A stretch of 64,000 bases of DNA, from the NCBI RefSeq assembly GCF_026151205.1, contig NC_087081.1, positions 6,257,246 to 6,321,245 on the forward strand, read 5' to 3'. Source of the stretch: Bolinopsis microptera. Lineage: Eukaryota; Ctenophora; Tentaculata; Lobata; Bolinopsidae. Shown here piece by piece: positions 33,620-43,867 of this stretch. A model generated the notes under the pieces. The model was not told where the DNA came from, did not search any database, and saw only the letters and a program-made list of their open reading frames with translations. A program made the translations under genes and the position numbers. How positions within the stretch are numbered: position 1 is the first letter of the stretch; each line of letters begins with the position of its first letter.

Positions 33620-34997
33620 GGGGGGGGGGGGGGGGGGGGGTTCACCCTGATTTTTTTGTGAAACTTGGTTTCGAGATAGCAGTTGACCAACAAACTAGGA
33701 CCAGTGACCGAACTTTTGAGGGGGTCCCAGACCCCAACCGCCAAACGGTGTCCGCGGGGCAGCCGCGCCCATATTTGGTCCAAATTAGGCCCAATTTAGC
33801 CAAATACCCTGAACATGCCCAAAATCCAGATTTTAGGTACTCTACTTGTAGCTAGTGGTCCCCTGAACTCGTATACGAATTTTCATCAAGATTGGGCAAA
33901 AAATGACTGAGTTATGAGCAAAAAACCATATGACCATATTTGGGCATACGCACCAAATTTGATCGAATTTGGCCCATAAATTGGTCAAATATCAATATTT
34001 TTGAATGAAACTAACTTTATATGAAAGGTAAGCCTATACTACACATTATCTTTGATTATCAGCTCAGTATCTACCTAACTGTGGATTCTGTGTTCAAATA
34101 ATCGCAAAAAATGAACAAAATTGCCCATATCTCAGTTCGCGATATTTGCAAAACTGATTTCGCTCAAATAAATAAAAACAATAGAACTCAATAGGGTTCA
34201 ATATTTTTGCATGAAATTTTCAGAATCAACGTAGAATCGCATTTCAACCTTAAGTTTTGTATTGGAATTTTGAGTTAGGCCTTTAAAAAAATTTGGCGGC
34301 CAAATTCCAAAATTTGCAATGCGAAATTCAGAATTTGGCCGCCAAATTTTTTTAAAGGCCTAACTCAAAATTCCAATACAAAACTTAAGGTCGAAATGCG
34401 ATTCTACGTTGATTCTGAAAATTTCATGTAAAAATATTGAAACCCTATTGAGTTCTATTGTTTTGAGCGAAATCAGTTTTACAAATATCGCGAACTGAGA
34501 TATGGGCAATTTTGTTCATTTTTTGCGATTTTTTGAACACAGAATCCACAGTTAGGTAGATACTGAGCTGATAATCATAGATAATGTGTAGTATAGGCTT
34601 ACCTTTCATATAAAGTTGGTTTCATTCAAAAATATTGATATTTGACCAATTTATGGGCCAAATTCGATCAAATTTGGTGCGTATGCCCAAATATGGTCAT
34701 ATGGTTTTTTGCTCATAACTCAGTCATTTTTTGCCCAATCTTGATGAAAATTCATATACGAGTTCAGGAGACCACTTGCTACAAGTAGAGTACTCTGGAT
34801 TTTGGGCATGTTCAGGGTATTTGGCTAAATTGGGCCTAATTTGGACCAAATATGGGCGTGGCTGCCCCGCGGACACCGTTTGGCGGTTGGGGTCCGGGAC
34901 CCCCTCAAAAGTTCGGTCACTGGTCCTAGTTTGTTGGTCAACTGCTATCTCGAAACCAAGTTTCACAAAAAAATCAGGGTGAACCCCCCCCCCCCCC
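33620..34997. mobile_element. 1378-bp near-perfect hairpin element at TTAA
   Basis: Two ~650-bp arms (33641-~34300 and ~34318-34983) are near-perfect inverse copies around a centre near 34310 (AAATTTGGCGGCCAAATT..). A G21 run (33620-33640) caps one end and a C14 run (34984-34997) the other. Both sides abut TTAA (33616-33619 and 34998-35001). The paralogous sequence at ~41938-41955 has a single TTAA with nothing inserted (CTTTTCAGTTAAGACAGCTA), so this is the empty site. TTAA duplication is the signature of piggyBac and Kolobok elements; no transposase is encoded. Confidence 0.88.
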
Positions 34998-35001
34998 TTA
35001 A

Positions 35002-35400
35002 CTGAAAATACCTGAAAAGTGGTTACTGGAGGGAGAAGTGCCAAGACTACTCATTATCAGTGTGTCCTTGTAGTCAGGATGAGCGAATTGGAATCCCTAT
35101 AGCTCTGTAGTGGGTGACTTTGATGGGACCTGAAAGCTGAAAAAGAATTTCCTGGTGATTTAATAGCTCTTAGAGCTAGGTATCTGTGTCTAACGTATCG
35201 TCATTTGTGTGTGTACTATCTTGTAACCTGATATCTGAAAGAGAAATTTCCTGGTGCTTGGTAGCTGTTAGTGTTGACTTCCTGGTTCCTATTGGAACTT
35301 TGAGTTGGCAAGTCCCAACCTTTGTACTCAACAAGAGAGCACACCACCCGTTAGTGCCAACCAGGCCACACCACGTGGAGGTTCGGAGAGGATTTGACTC
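35002..35400 (-). pseudogene. RNase H-bearing LINE, decayed copy, continuation
   Basis: Inverse of 41595-41945, with the landmarks CCTGAAAAGTGGTTACTGGA, TATCAGTGTGTCCTTG and GGAGGTTCGGAGAGGATTT. The first of these also occurs at ~33478, so the copy contains a partial tandem repeat. No ORF is preserved. Confidence 0.5.
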
Positions 35401-35575
35401 TAGGGATGATGTTGTGAAGGGATGATTATATATGATGGAGTGGTGTCAATGATGAGAGGTGTATGGTGTGCAAGGGTGGATTGGGGAGAATGGATGATGA
35501 TGATGATGATGATGGGAAAATGTTTTAAGTTTACATTACAATAACATTCAAATTAAAAACTAGGCTTCTGAGGTA
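35401..35575 (-). repeat. Dispersed block, inverse of 46720-46890
   Basis: Contains GATGATGTTGTGAAGGGATG, a (GAT)n run at ~35491-35514, and AACTAGGCTTCTGAGGTA. The inverse copy at 46720-46890 runs on without the 4.4-kb insert found here at 35576. A short direct relative of the inverse copy is at 57721-57785. Confidence 0.75.
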
Positions 35576-36492
35576 CAGGTAAACCGCCCCTAAAATGTCA
35601 CCCACCCCTAAAACGCCACTCTTGATTGATTGGATCCCATCTTTTTAGAAAGTATCTTACCTAATCATTTGGAGCTCCTAAACATAAAAAAATATCATTC
35701 AGACCCTGCCACATCCTGAAATTGAATCTAAATGATGCCATAAGGGCATTTTTTCACTTTGTACGAATTTCTTACTTTTGAAAAAAAGCGCACAATTTTA
35801 TAACTCTGGAATTCATTAATATTAACTCAGTTTTGGTCTAGGATAGTGATATTTACATATTTTAGCAACTTTGTACATATGACTGGAGATATGGAAAGTT
35901 ATACATTACTCAATATTACTACCCTCCCCTAAAATGTCACCTGGCCGCCCCCTAAAATGTCATTTTATCAGATTCTGGCTTTGAGACTACAAGCACCATA
36001 AAATGGAGGTACCAGCCTATTAAACATCATATTTAGCATCTAATGGTAATATTGGAAAGCTTTGGCAGCTCAAGGAATTAGTTTTATTTTATTAATTGCA
36101 ATAAACATCCCCTAAAATGTCTAATTATCCCCCCTAAAATGTCATTTTAACATGATCAAATTACTCAGGCTTTTCCTAAGATGCAATGCATACTCACATT
36201 TCGTTAATAGTTGATGTTAATAAATAATAATAATAATAAAATTTGGTAGCTTAAACACAAACTCTAAGCCCAGTGGATAAACCACAAAACTTATGCTCTA
36301 TTGTGTGAAACAAAGATACTAGATCAAGATAACTATCCAGGAGTGTATGCATAGGACATAAAAAGTTTTGGAAAGAAGATGATATGCTTATGAAGCGAGC
36401 TAACAGTCTAATTGCTAATAAGTTCAAAAAGATCATGACATTAGGTTGCATCCTAAACAGTTTAAGCAAATAACATAAAGTTATATTGTCAA

Positions 36493-37125
36493 TTAATCGC
36501 TCAAGCCATAACTTTTCTTAAACAGGTGAGTTTTTAATAATGTTTTGAACAGATCAACATCAGAACAAGTCTTAATTTCAATTGGTAGTTGGTTCCAGAT
36601 TTTCGGAGCAACAGTCTGAAACGCTCTTGGGTGCGATCTTGTAGATCCGACAGGTAGGTGTAAGGAGGAAGTTCTTCTGCTACTCGAACTAACAAATGTT
36701 ACTAGATCACACAGATATGCAGGAGCAACACCATTGACTGCTTTGAAAATCAGTAAACATAGCTTAAACTCAATCCTTTCCTTCACCTTGAGCCAATGAA
36801 GGGATTTGAGCTTCTCCTCGACTGAGTCTCTCTTCTTTAATCCAAAAACCAGACGGCATGCTCGGTTCTGAATGTTCTGCAGCTGCGTAATTGAGGCTTG
36901 ACTACAACCATAGTAAAGCGCATTGCAGTAGTCAAGCGATGAGATTACAATTGCTTGAGTCAGTGTTCCCATCTGTTTGGTTGTGAGGAATGTTTTCATC
37001 TTAGCAAGGTCTCTTAGTTTCAGAAAACACGATGTTTTAAGTTGCTTGATTTGCTCACCAAAGTTTAGTTGAGAGTCGAGACGAAATCCGAGGTTCTTTG
37101 CAACAGGTAACAAGTGCCAAAACAA
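36493..37125 (-). pseudogene. CR1/L2-like LINE, C-terminal RT fragment
   Basis: A 210-codon open frame without stops. It has KNLGFRLDSQLNFGEQI, MGTLTQAIVISSLDYCNALY, LQNIQNRACRLVFGLKKRD, LHWLKVKERIEFKLCLLIFK and RAFQTVAPKIWNQLPIEIK, ending LFKKSYGLSD. This is the standard post-catalytic segment of CR1/L2-type LINE polyproteins, complete to the natural C-terminus. The catalytic RT and endonuclease are absent: upstream the sequence is that of the host DNA element (TGACATTTTAGGGG motifs from 37165). Unusually well preserved for a truncated LINE. Confidence 0.85.
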
Positions 37126-38134
37126 GAGCTATTATCGCACACCATGCGAACAAAATACAAATTTGACATTTTAGGGGAGAAAAAAATGACATTTTAGGGG
37201 GCATATCATAGGTTTACCATAAACTAGTAAGTACCAAAAACCGTAGTTTTTGACATTCAATTTTGCTAAAAGCAGTCAAATCTAGTCTATAGAGAAGGTC
37301 AGATCGATTACTGGTTTGAATTAGTTAACTACAGGTCACTAAAATTGCCAAAATGCAGGATGATGTTAAAAATCCCAAAAAATGCAATTAAAACATGCAA
37401 TTTGCACAAGGTTAAAATCACATTGAATCCATTTCTTTTGTGCCAATTGTTAGTTTATAACTAGACAATCTAACTACAGGTGTTAATTTTGTTGACTGAG
37501 TTACTGTTTTGCCGTAAGTTCTGGGTATTAAAAAAAAAGTCCCCAAAATGTCACAAAAAGTAAATTGACTAAATTCCACCATTTTTTTTTTCAACAGAGA
37601 GAGAAGTTCTGGTCGACACCTCTCAGAAATAAGTTATATTTGTCCCAGAAGTGGTTAAAATTAATAATTGAGTAACATTCTGAGTGCTACACAACCTGTT
37701 TTAGCTGACGTTTTAGGGGTGGTGCACGTGACATTTTAGGGGGTGATTACGGTTTTGAGGTACTTCCTTTAGTGAGTGAATGTTTTCAAGTAGCTTAATG
37801 TTTTAATAAGACAAAACAAATAGTACTAGTGACAAAAGATAAATCAGGCCTCCTGTACATTTTGTAATTATCACACATATAGAGTTGACATTTTAGGGGT
37901 GGTGTTTTAAAAGTGACTCCATTTCAACGTCAAAAAAATTGTACCTGATTTTATTTTCAAATTTCCAAATATGATTGATTGGGAACTGGGTTTTACTACC
38001 CCAGTTAATGTTTACTAAAATAGATATTGAACAGCAATTTAATAAGATAAAAATCGTACCAGCGTATTTTAAAATCTGTATGATTCATGAAATTAAAAGT
38101 AGCTATGACCATTAAGAGTTAAATATATTGTTTA
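37126..38134. other. Host-element sequence with reversed subterminal motifs
   Basis: Roughly 1 kb, AT-rich, containing TGACATTTTAGGGG-type motifs near 37165, 37183, 37708, 37727 and 37888. No ORF. Confidence 0.6.
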
Positions 38135-38712
38135 CCTTACAAGACATTTTTGTGGCGGACCAATTTGCGACGACCGAAATTTTGGCGGTCCGAAAATATG
38201 GCGAAATTGAACAAAAACCGTCACATTTCGGTCGTCACAGAAAATAAGGGTATTTTTCATCATTTTGTTTTCTGATACAAAGGAAATTCAAAATTTTCTA
38301 AAAATCGGTAAAATCATGTTGAAACAAAATGAAACTTATAAATCGATTTCTTCATCTTCCTCTAAGGGGTCCGGCTCGACTTTTCCAGTTTCACTTATTG
38401 AGTTTGGTATTAAATTGTTTATCTTGACTTAGTCTCTTTACGTTTATGTTAGCACATAAATGTAATTTATTGTAAATTTAAAACGTATTACTTGACATTA
38501 AATTCATCATGGAATATTGTGTTTATTTGTCCCACCATCATATCACTAACTTTTCAAGAACAAAATGAATCGATGAAGCCACAATTATTGGAATAAGCTA
38601 AAAATAATGCGACGGATTCTATTACGACGACCGAAATTTTGGCGGTCCGAAAATATGGCGAAATTTCGGGAAAACTGTCGCATTTCGTACGTTATGAAAA
38701 AGTCTTGTAAGG
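38135..38712. mobile_element. TA-flanked MITE, 578 bp
   Basis: Terminal inverted repeats CCTTACAAGACATTTTT / AAAAAGTCTTGTAAGG, flanked by TA on both sides (38133-38134 and 38713-38714), as for Tc1/mariner-type elements. Near both ends lies a direct repeat GACGACCGAAATTTTGGCGG (38171 and 38624) followed by TCCGAAAATATGGCGAAATT. No ORF. Confidence 0.7.
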
Positions 38713-38891
38713 TATATTCCCCATCATGGACTAGTGGCTCAACAAAACTGCGTCGGAAATTAAAGCTCAGCTAAAGCCTGAAGACTATTCAGTCTTGTAT
38801 AGAAAATAACTACAGCTACCAATATGTCCCTCACAAACATGGTCCAAAACATATCAAAACAGCACACGAAACACACACTCAAAAAAAGTTG

Positions 38892-39761
38892 TCAACCGTT
38901 GCTCTCATCGGCACAATAAATTTGCCCGTCCTTTATGTAAAACTTTTTGGTCGGTTCTGCAAGTGCCCGCTTCTTCATGTCCTGTACCAGATCTTTCCGG
39001 AGCTTCCTCTGTTCGACAGACCGATCAGGGCTCAAGAAAACTGTCTTAAACTTCTCACTCTGCCGCAGGTTCCTGGCATTCCTCAGAATCTGATCAACGA
39101 TGAGCGAGTTTGAGGTGATATTGATAACTTGAACTGGTCGCGTTGAGTCAACCGTTTTCTTTTTTCCTATTCTCTGAGCCTCTACTTTTGGCTTTATGCC
39201 AATAGTTTCCAGAACTTCACTGACTTGAGATTCGAGCTTCTCTTCTTTTTCCTCAGGCAGACCGAAGATAAGAAGGTTCCTGCTGCGGTCCTCCTCTGCA
39301 ACAATAGTCTTGACTACAGACGTCAATGCTTCCGGGCTGATTACTGGAGACTGTGCTGGCCAACTTTGAACGACAGAGCTGTAAGATTGGAACTCCGCTT
39401 TCACTGAATCAGCAACTAAACTTGACACAGCTTTCTTCATCGCTTCAAGTTGCTCAGTCTTGCAAGCTGATAGCTCGGCCTGAACACTGATAACCTGCTC
39501 TTGCTTCTCAATTAACTGACCCTGAAGTCTGGTCAACACATTCTTATACGTTTCAACGGTCTCCATAAGATAGTTCGTATACTCAAAAGATCGACCACAC
39601 ACATCGACAATCTCCGGCTTATTCAGTCTGTTGAAGTTCTTAGCGTCCGCAATGTCCTTTAACTTTCCGTACGGCTTGCCAAATTTCTTCAGAGTCTCTT
39701 TGCTCCAGGTGAACATCTCATTCCACATGTAATTGATACTTTCCAAGTCCAAATCTGCCAT
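38892..39761 (-). CDS. LINE ORF1-like protein (intact)
   Basis: An uninterrupted frame of ~290 codons; I choose MADLDLESIN (39761) over a Met five codons upstream. The N-terminal third is helical and charged. A coiled-coil-like stretch runs around residues 70-110 (YKNVLTRLQGQLIEKQEQV..). Next is RSRNLLIFGLPEEKEEKLES..VLETIGIKPKVEAQRIGK, the start of the RRM-like nucleic-acid-binding domain found in ORF1 proteins of CR1/L2/L1-type LINEs, then RPVQVINITSNSL and a basic tail. Known ORF1 proteins bind the element RNA. The downstream RT is not adjacent: only a C-terminal RT piece lies at 36493-37125, same strand, with 1.8 kb of foreign sequence between. Whether it is expressed is unknown. Confidence 0.75.
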   Translation of the reverse strand: MADLDLESINYMWNEMFTWSKETLKKFGKPYGKLKDIADAKNFNRLNKPEIVDVCGRSFEYTNYLMETVETYKNVLTRLQGQLIEKQEQVISVQAELSACKTEQLEAMKKAVSSLVADSVKAEFQSYSSVVQSWPAQSPVISPEALTSVVKTIVAEEDRSRNLLIFGLPEEKEEKLESQVSEVLETIGIKPKVEAQRIGKKKTVDSTRPVQVINITSNSLIVDQILRNARNLRQSEKFKTVFLSPDRSVEQRKLRKDLVQDMKKRALAEPTKKFYIKDGQIYCADESNG

Positions 39762-40159
39762 CGTAAAGATCAGCACAACAAGCTAGCAGCGCAGTAGCGG
39801 TGCAATTATCATATCAAGAGATAAGCAGTGCGATAACGAGAGCTAACAATTTTAAAACAGCAGTGAGAGTGCATTTCGACTAATGAGCAGTGAGAGTGTA
39901 TTCCTGGCAGGCTAGAAAAAGGTTTAAATATTATTCCTAGACACTTCAGAACCCTGTAAATTTAGCCCTAACTCGGCAATCTGGGCTCAAAAAACAGGTG
40001 ACGTTTTAGGGGCGGTTTACCCGTAGATGAAAAGGAAAATGTTCTTTTTTACCCTCTAGAATAATAACAATTTGACAATATTTTAATTCTGTCCAAAAGA
40101 ATTCCTTAAGTTTAATCATCCATTCGCCATCCAAGCTTGTAGGTTTACAACCTACCAGG

Positions 40160-40215
40160 ACGCGCGCCGAGTTGGACTCGATGGAACAGATATTTTACGA
40201 GTATCACCCGTTAAC
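40160..40215 (+). repeat. Fragment of the fold-back core
   Basis: GCCGAGTTGGACTC.., GGAACAGATATTTTACGAGT and TCACCCGT match ~1644-1697 with a few changes. It is directly followed by a LINE fragment. Confidence 0.6.
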
Positions 40216-40216
40216 A

Positions 40217-40352
40217 TCCAAGCTCAAAAATATGAAGTGTCTAACGGAAACATGCTGTACCGCACTGATCAAACGGTGAAAGATCTAGGAGTGACAGTTT
40301 CCGCTGATTTGTCCTGGACCCCACACGTCAACAGGATAGCTGAACGTGCTGG
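40217..40352 (+). pseudogene. LINE RT fragment (Jockey/CR1 group)
   Basis: About 45 codons: SNGNMLYRTDQTVKDLGVTV then SADLSWTPHVNRIAERA, homologous to the 6770-6890 part of the LINE in region 1 (VRDLGVNMSDDYSWTPHI). It stops where the palindromic array at 40353 begins. Confidence 0.75.
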
Positions 40353-40690
40353 CCAGCGCTATAAGTTGTCGCTATCCAGCGTTAGACTTACTCTTAGTTG
40401 TCGCCATCCAGCGCTAGTTGTCGAACTGTTTTCTGCGATGGCCAGTTGCGTTGGCCATCACAAACTATCGGGTGCGACAGTGTCGCATAGCCAGCGACAA
40501 CTAGCGCTGGATAGCGACAACTAGCGCTGGATAGCGACAACTAGCGCTGGATGGCGACAACTAGCGCTGAATAGTGATAATTATCGAAAATTAAAATTTT
40601 GCGCTGGATAGCGTTATCCAGCGCTGGATAGCGACAACTAGCGCTGGATGGCGACAACTAGCGCTGGATAGCGCTAGTTGTCGCGTTTTG
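40353..40690. repeat. Inverted array of GCGCTGGATAGCGACAACTA units
   Basis: The first part (40353-40420) carries the unit as GTTGTCGCTATCCAGCG. After a ~65-bp spacer, the second part (40485-40690) carries it inverted as CGACAACTAGCGCTGGATAG, about eight times with variants. The whole array can fold into a long hairpin with internal repeats. Not coding. Confidence 0.85.
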
Positions 40691-41595
40691 ACCATCGCAA
40701 AAGAACTCATTATCCTAATATTTACCAATATCCTCAAACTTCAATGAACGTGTCCATAATACATATAGTCCTGCAGAGTGCAGACTGCTAACCTATTATT
40801 GTCCAGGTCAAGGTAACAACAATTCCAACTGCTCTCTACTTTATGAAAAACAACGTACTATAAAGCATAATTGTTTCCTGGTTATTAATCCATTTCTTTG
40901 ATAAATAGATTCCACGGCCACATATTTTCATAATCTAATTTCCGAGCAAGGTAGGTACATGTCTCCTGATTTCTTCAATGATGTTTCGCAAATCTTTTCC
41001 TAGATCGAAAAACACATACCTTCGCTGTGACACAAGGAACATTTCTGTTGATTCATAATTATTGGGGGGCGGAGGCTGCATTAAATTTAAATCACATGAG
41101 GTCCGCGACTGAATTTGTAAAAAAATATTGGTGACGTGGTTTTCAATCTTGCAACCTGTTCTAGATTTGAATGTCCATTCATGCAGTTTTGGCGAACTTC
41201 CGTCCTAGTTTATTTCATGTAATGTAAACTATTATGCAAACAATTATCTTTAAGACCTACAGCCGTTGGAAACGGCTGTATCTTTTATACTTTTAAATCT
41301 ACGGACTGTTAGATACAGGCTACAATTGACTGGAAAAGCGTCTATCCCTGAATATATAATTATATGTACGTATGTCGTATATATGTATCACGACAATCTG
41401 TCGTAAAACAGGGGTTCCAGAAATCAATTTCCCGATACTCCTGAAACTTGAACGTTTTTTTGCAGTCGATTTGGTCAACGTCTAGAGTGACTCTAGACAC
41501 CCTGCAAAATTTGATAAAGCGAATCGTTACCTATGAACTAAAATGACCCAATTCCCATAACACAGAAAATGAAATTTGTCGATCCATGCTTCAAA
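40691..41595. other. No gene seen
   Basis: About 900 bp of AT-rich unique-looking sequence. No conserved ORF, repeat partner in this window, or RNA gene recognised. Confidence 0.5.
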
Positions 41596-42930
41596 CTGTG
41601 GGGTCACGAAATCCTCTCCGAACCTCCACGTGGTTGGCACTAACGGGTGCATGGTGTGCTCTTTTGTTGAGTACAAAGGTTTGGCCTTGCCAATTCAAAG
41701 TTCCCATAGTACACGCACAAATGACGACACGTTAGACACAGATACCTAGCTCTAAGAGCTATTAAATCACCAGGTAATTCTCTTTCAGCTTTCAGGTCCC
41801 ATCGAAGTCACCCACCACAGAGCTTAGAGCTAGTGATCCCAATTCGCTCACTTTGACTACAAGGACACACTGATAATGATCAGTAGTCTTGGCACTTCTT
41901 CCTCAAGACCACTTTTCAGGTCTTTTCAGTTAAGACAGCTAAGGGCTCATCTTGAGGCCATCACATTTAGGATTAGGGGACCGGGTTAGCTTTGCCACAT
42001 TGAAGTGTGACTGGACGCTCATCTAGTAGCAGTGGGGTTTGACTGACACCCTTACTGGTTCTATTCAGTTCCAACGGTCGAAAACAGTTTATCTCGGACA
42101 TTCTGCAGAAGTGCTGAGATGCTTTATCACAGCCTGTCCCATTACACGGGGAACCCTTAGATCTACAGTACCCTGGTGGACAGCATAGCTCACTAAAGCA
42201 TAGCGGACATCTTTAATTCTGAGACGCAAAGCTAACCGGACCAGGAATAAACATTAATGCAATGCTTCGGGGATGCAAATAGTACATACAAATTTTAACG
42301 AATGCATTACTCAAACTTTGGATTCATTTTGTTAGCTTGAAGTTACATGGTAACATTACAGAACAGACAATCCTCCTTCAGGTTCATTGAGGAAATCGTA
42401 CCCGCTATTTGCGTTACACATGGCAAGTATCTGGACTAATGATAACTTAGGATCCCCATTACTTATTAATTCCTCTCAGGTTCCCATGCAGGCTGCATTT
42501 AAAGCGCTTAACAGCGCCAGTTTTAACTTCAGGTTCGTTCTGAACATCTCAGACCAACTCAACTCACTAGGTATTTACATCGAGTAGAACTTAGATGTTA
42601 CAGGACATGAAGGAGTATACGGTAAAGAACCAGCGGACGAATTCGCAAGGGACGATCAATCCAACAACATCCCCATAGGACAGGAACCCTTCCTCCCAAT
42701 TATAGGCCACACTCAGTGACAAAGGAAAATCTCACTAGAGATGTTCCTCCACAAATATGAATACACCTCTTAATATTGCTTCTGCGGAACACTCCTGGCT
42801 TCTCAATACTCCTTCCGCGGAACAAGTAGAGATCAGTTGGAATTTGTGTTACCTGGACTATTAGATTCGAGTCTGTCATTCGCCGGGTTCTCCATAGGAG
42901 TTTATGCAGAAACTTGCAGAAACTTTTCCG
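41596..42930 (+). pseudogene. RNase H-bearing LINE, decayed copy (plus)
   Basis: Inverse counterpart of 32650-35400. The clearest block is at ~42595-42715, one frame giving VTGHEGVYGKEPADEFARDD then IPIGQEPFLPIIGHTQ, which fits the last RNase H motif of LINE polyproteins (GHxGxxGNExADxxAR). Upstream, at 42480-42585, MQAAFKALNSASFNFRFVLN resembles the 'SDSQAALKAL' segment of RNase H. Frameshifts and stops separate the blocks. It contains the empty TTAA site for the hairpin element at ~41947. Confidence 0.65.
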
Positions 42931-43835
42931 GTGCAGAAACTTTTCCGGTGCACAATCTAATTGCAAAGCGGTGCCAGGTATAAGTCAATTACCACCAGAA
43001 ATAAGATCATGCTTTTCAGTTTGAGTTAAAGATTCACGCGTTGCAAGGAACGTAGCCATCTATAAAACTGGCCACGTTGCATGGTACGATAGATTTAGAG
43101 TAATTTAGTATGGCTCCTGTCTTGCGGGCCATATTGCATGTTTCAAGTAATGCTTTAAATTCTTTCTGTTTATAAATTTGACCAAAATTCATAATCATCG
43201 ATAGGGTGGACCCCTGCCAGTGTCTCTCTTTCCCAAACAAAAGAAATGATATTAATTTGAATAATCGTCCGCAAATGCAAAATGATACCGAGAATGAAAT
43301 TGGTCGCTCGCTTTTCCCATTCATTCACGACTTACGAATTGTAATAAGTTTCAATTAATTATATCAATCACATGCTGCAAAAATCTCTTTGGGTTGCTTT
43401 CGCGTCGCTACCTACTTACCTAGTAATAGTATTTCGGGATAAGGTTGGTAGTTAGTGTCCAATTAGCTGATGTTTATTGAATCTTTATTGCGTGAAGTGC
43501 GCACGAAGTCTGGGATACTGCTAAGACGGGATAGAAAATAAGTTGCGGCGTTATTTTGTAAATAATCCCTGCACAGTTTTAACAATCCTATACTACTCCT
43601 TATACTACTCCTTATTCATTTAACCCGGTTTGGTTTGTTGAGTGATAATTCGTCTTGTCTGCACGTGCAAGTCCTCATTATCATCGGTTGTTTTCATTAC
43701 GTTGAGTTACATTTCATCGGCTGTATCTTAGGTCGGGATGAACATTTTAGACGCCTGATTTTTAGAGTCCTATTTTTTCACATCTCCCATAGTCAGCCTT
43801 TATTAAAACTGATGTTTATTAACACTTTAACAATG

Positions 43836-43867
43836 TTTTTACAGTAGCCTAAAGTAAAGAAGCTAAA
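43836..43867 (+). promoter_or_regulatory. Splice acceptor and short 5' leader of Ly6 gene 1
   Basis: GTTTTTACAG ends at 43844, followed by a 23-nt leader TAGCCTAAAGTAAAGAAGCT.. to the ATG at 43868. It is conserved in gene 2 (acceptor AG at 49540-49541). The 70-codon frame further upstream, 43635-43847, is conserved only because the whole block is duplicated, and it carries no domain. Confidence 0.5.

Larger units (their letters stand above)
35576..40022. mobile_element. 4.4-kb non-autonomous DNA element with CCCCTAAAATGTCA subterminal repeats
   Basis: Ends are inverted repeats: GGTAAACCGCCCCTAAAATG at the left and GACGTTTTAGGGGCGGTTTACC at the right. The motif CCCCTAAAATGTCA recurs in forward orientation at ~35588-36145 and in reverse (TGACATTTTAGGGG) at ~37165-37900 and ~40000. 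Flanking GTA (35573-35575 and 40023-40025) appears once in the uninterrupted inverse copy near 46726 (CATCTACCTCAG), suggesting a 3-bp target duplication. Such subterminal motif arrays and 3-bp duplications occur in CACTA/EnSpm and some other superfamilies; assignment is open. Inside are two LINE pieces and a TA-type MITE, but no DNA transposase. Confidence 0.8.

Noticed and set aside
33658-35044. Frames of 65 and 106 codons in the hairpin element (MKLGFEIAVDQQTRTSD..)
   Set aside because: Identical frames arise from the two inverted arms; no domain, and they read into flanking homopolymers.
43635-43847. 70-codon frame upstream of both Ly6 genes as a conserved gene
   Set aside because: It is preserved only because the whole block was duplicated recently; no domain, and it overlaps the presumed leader/acceptor.
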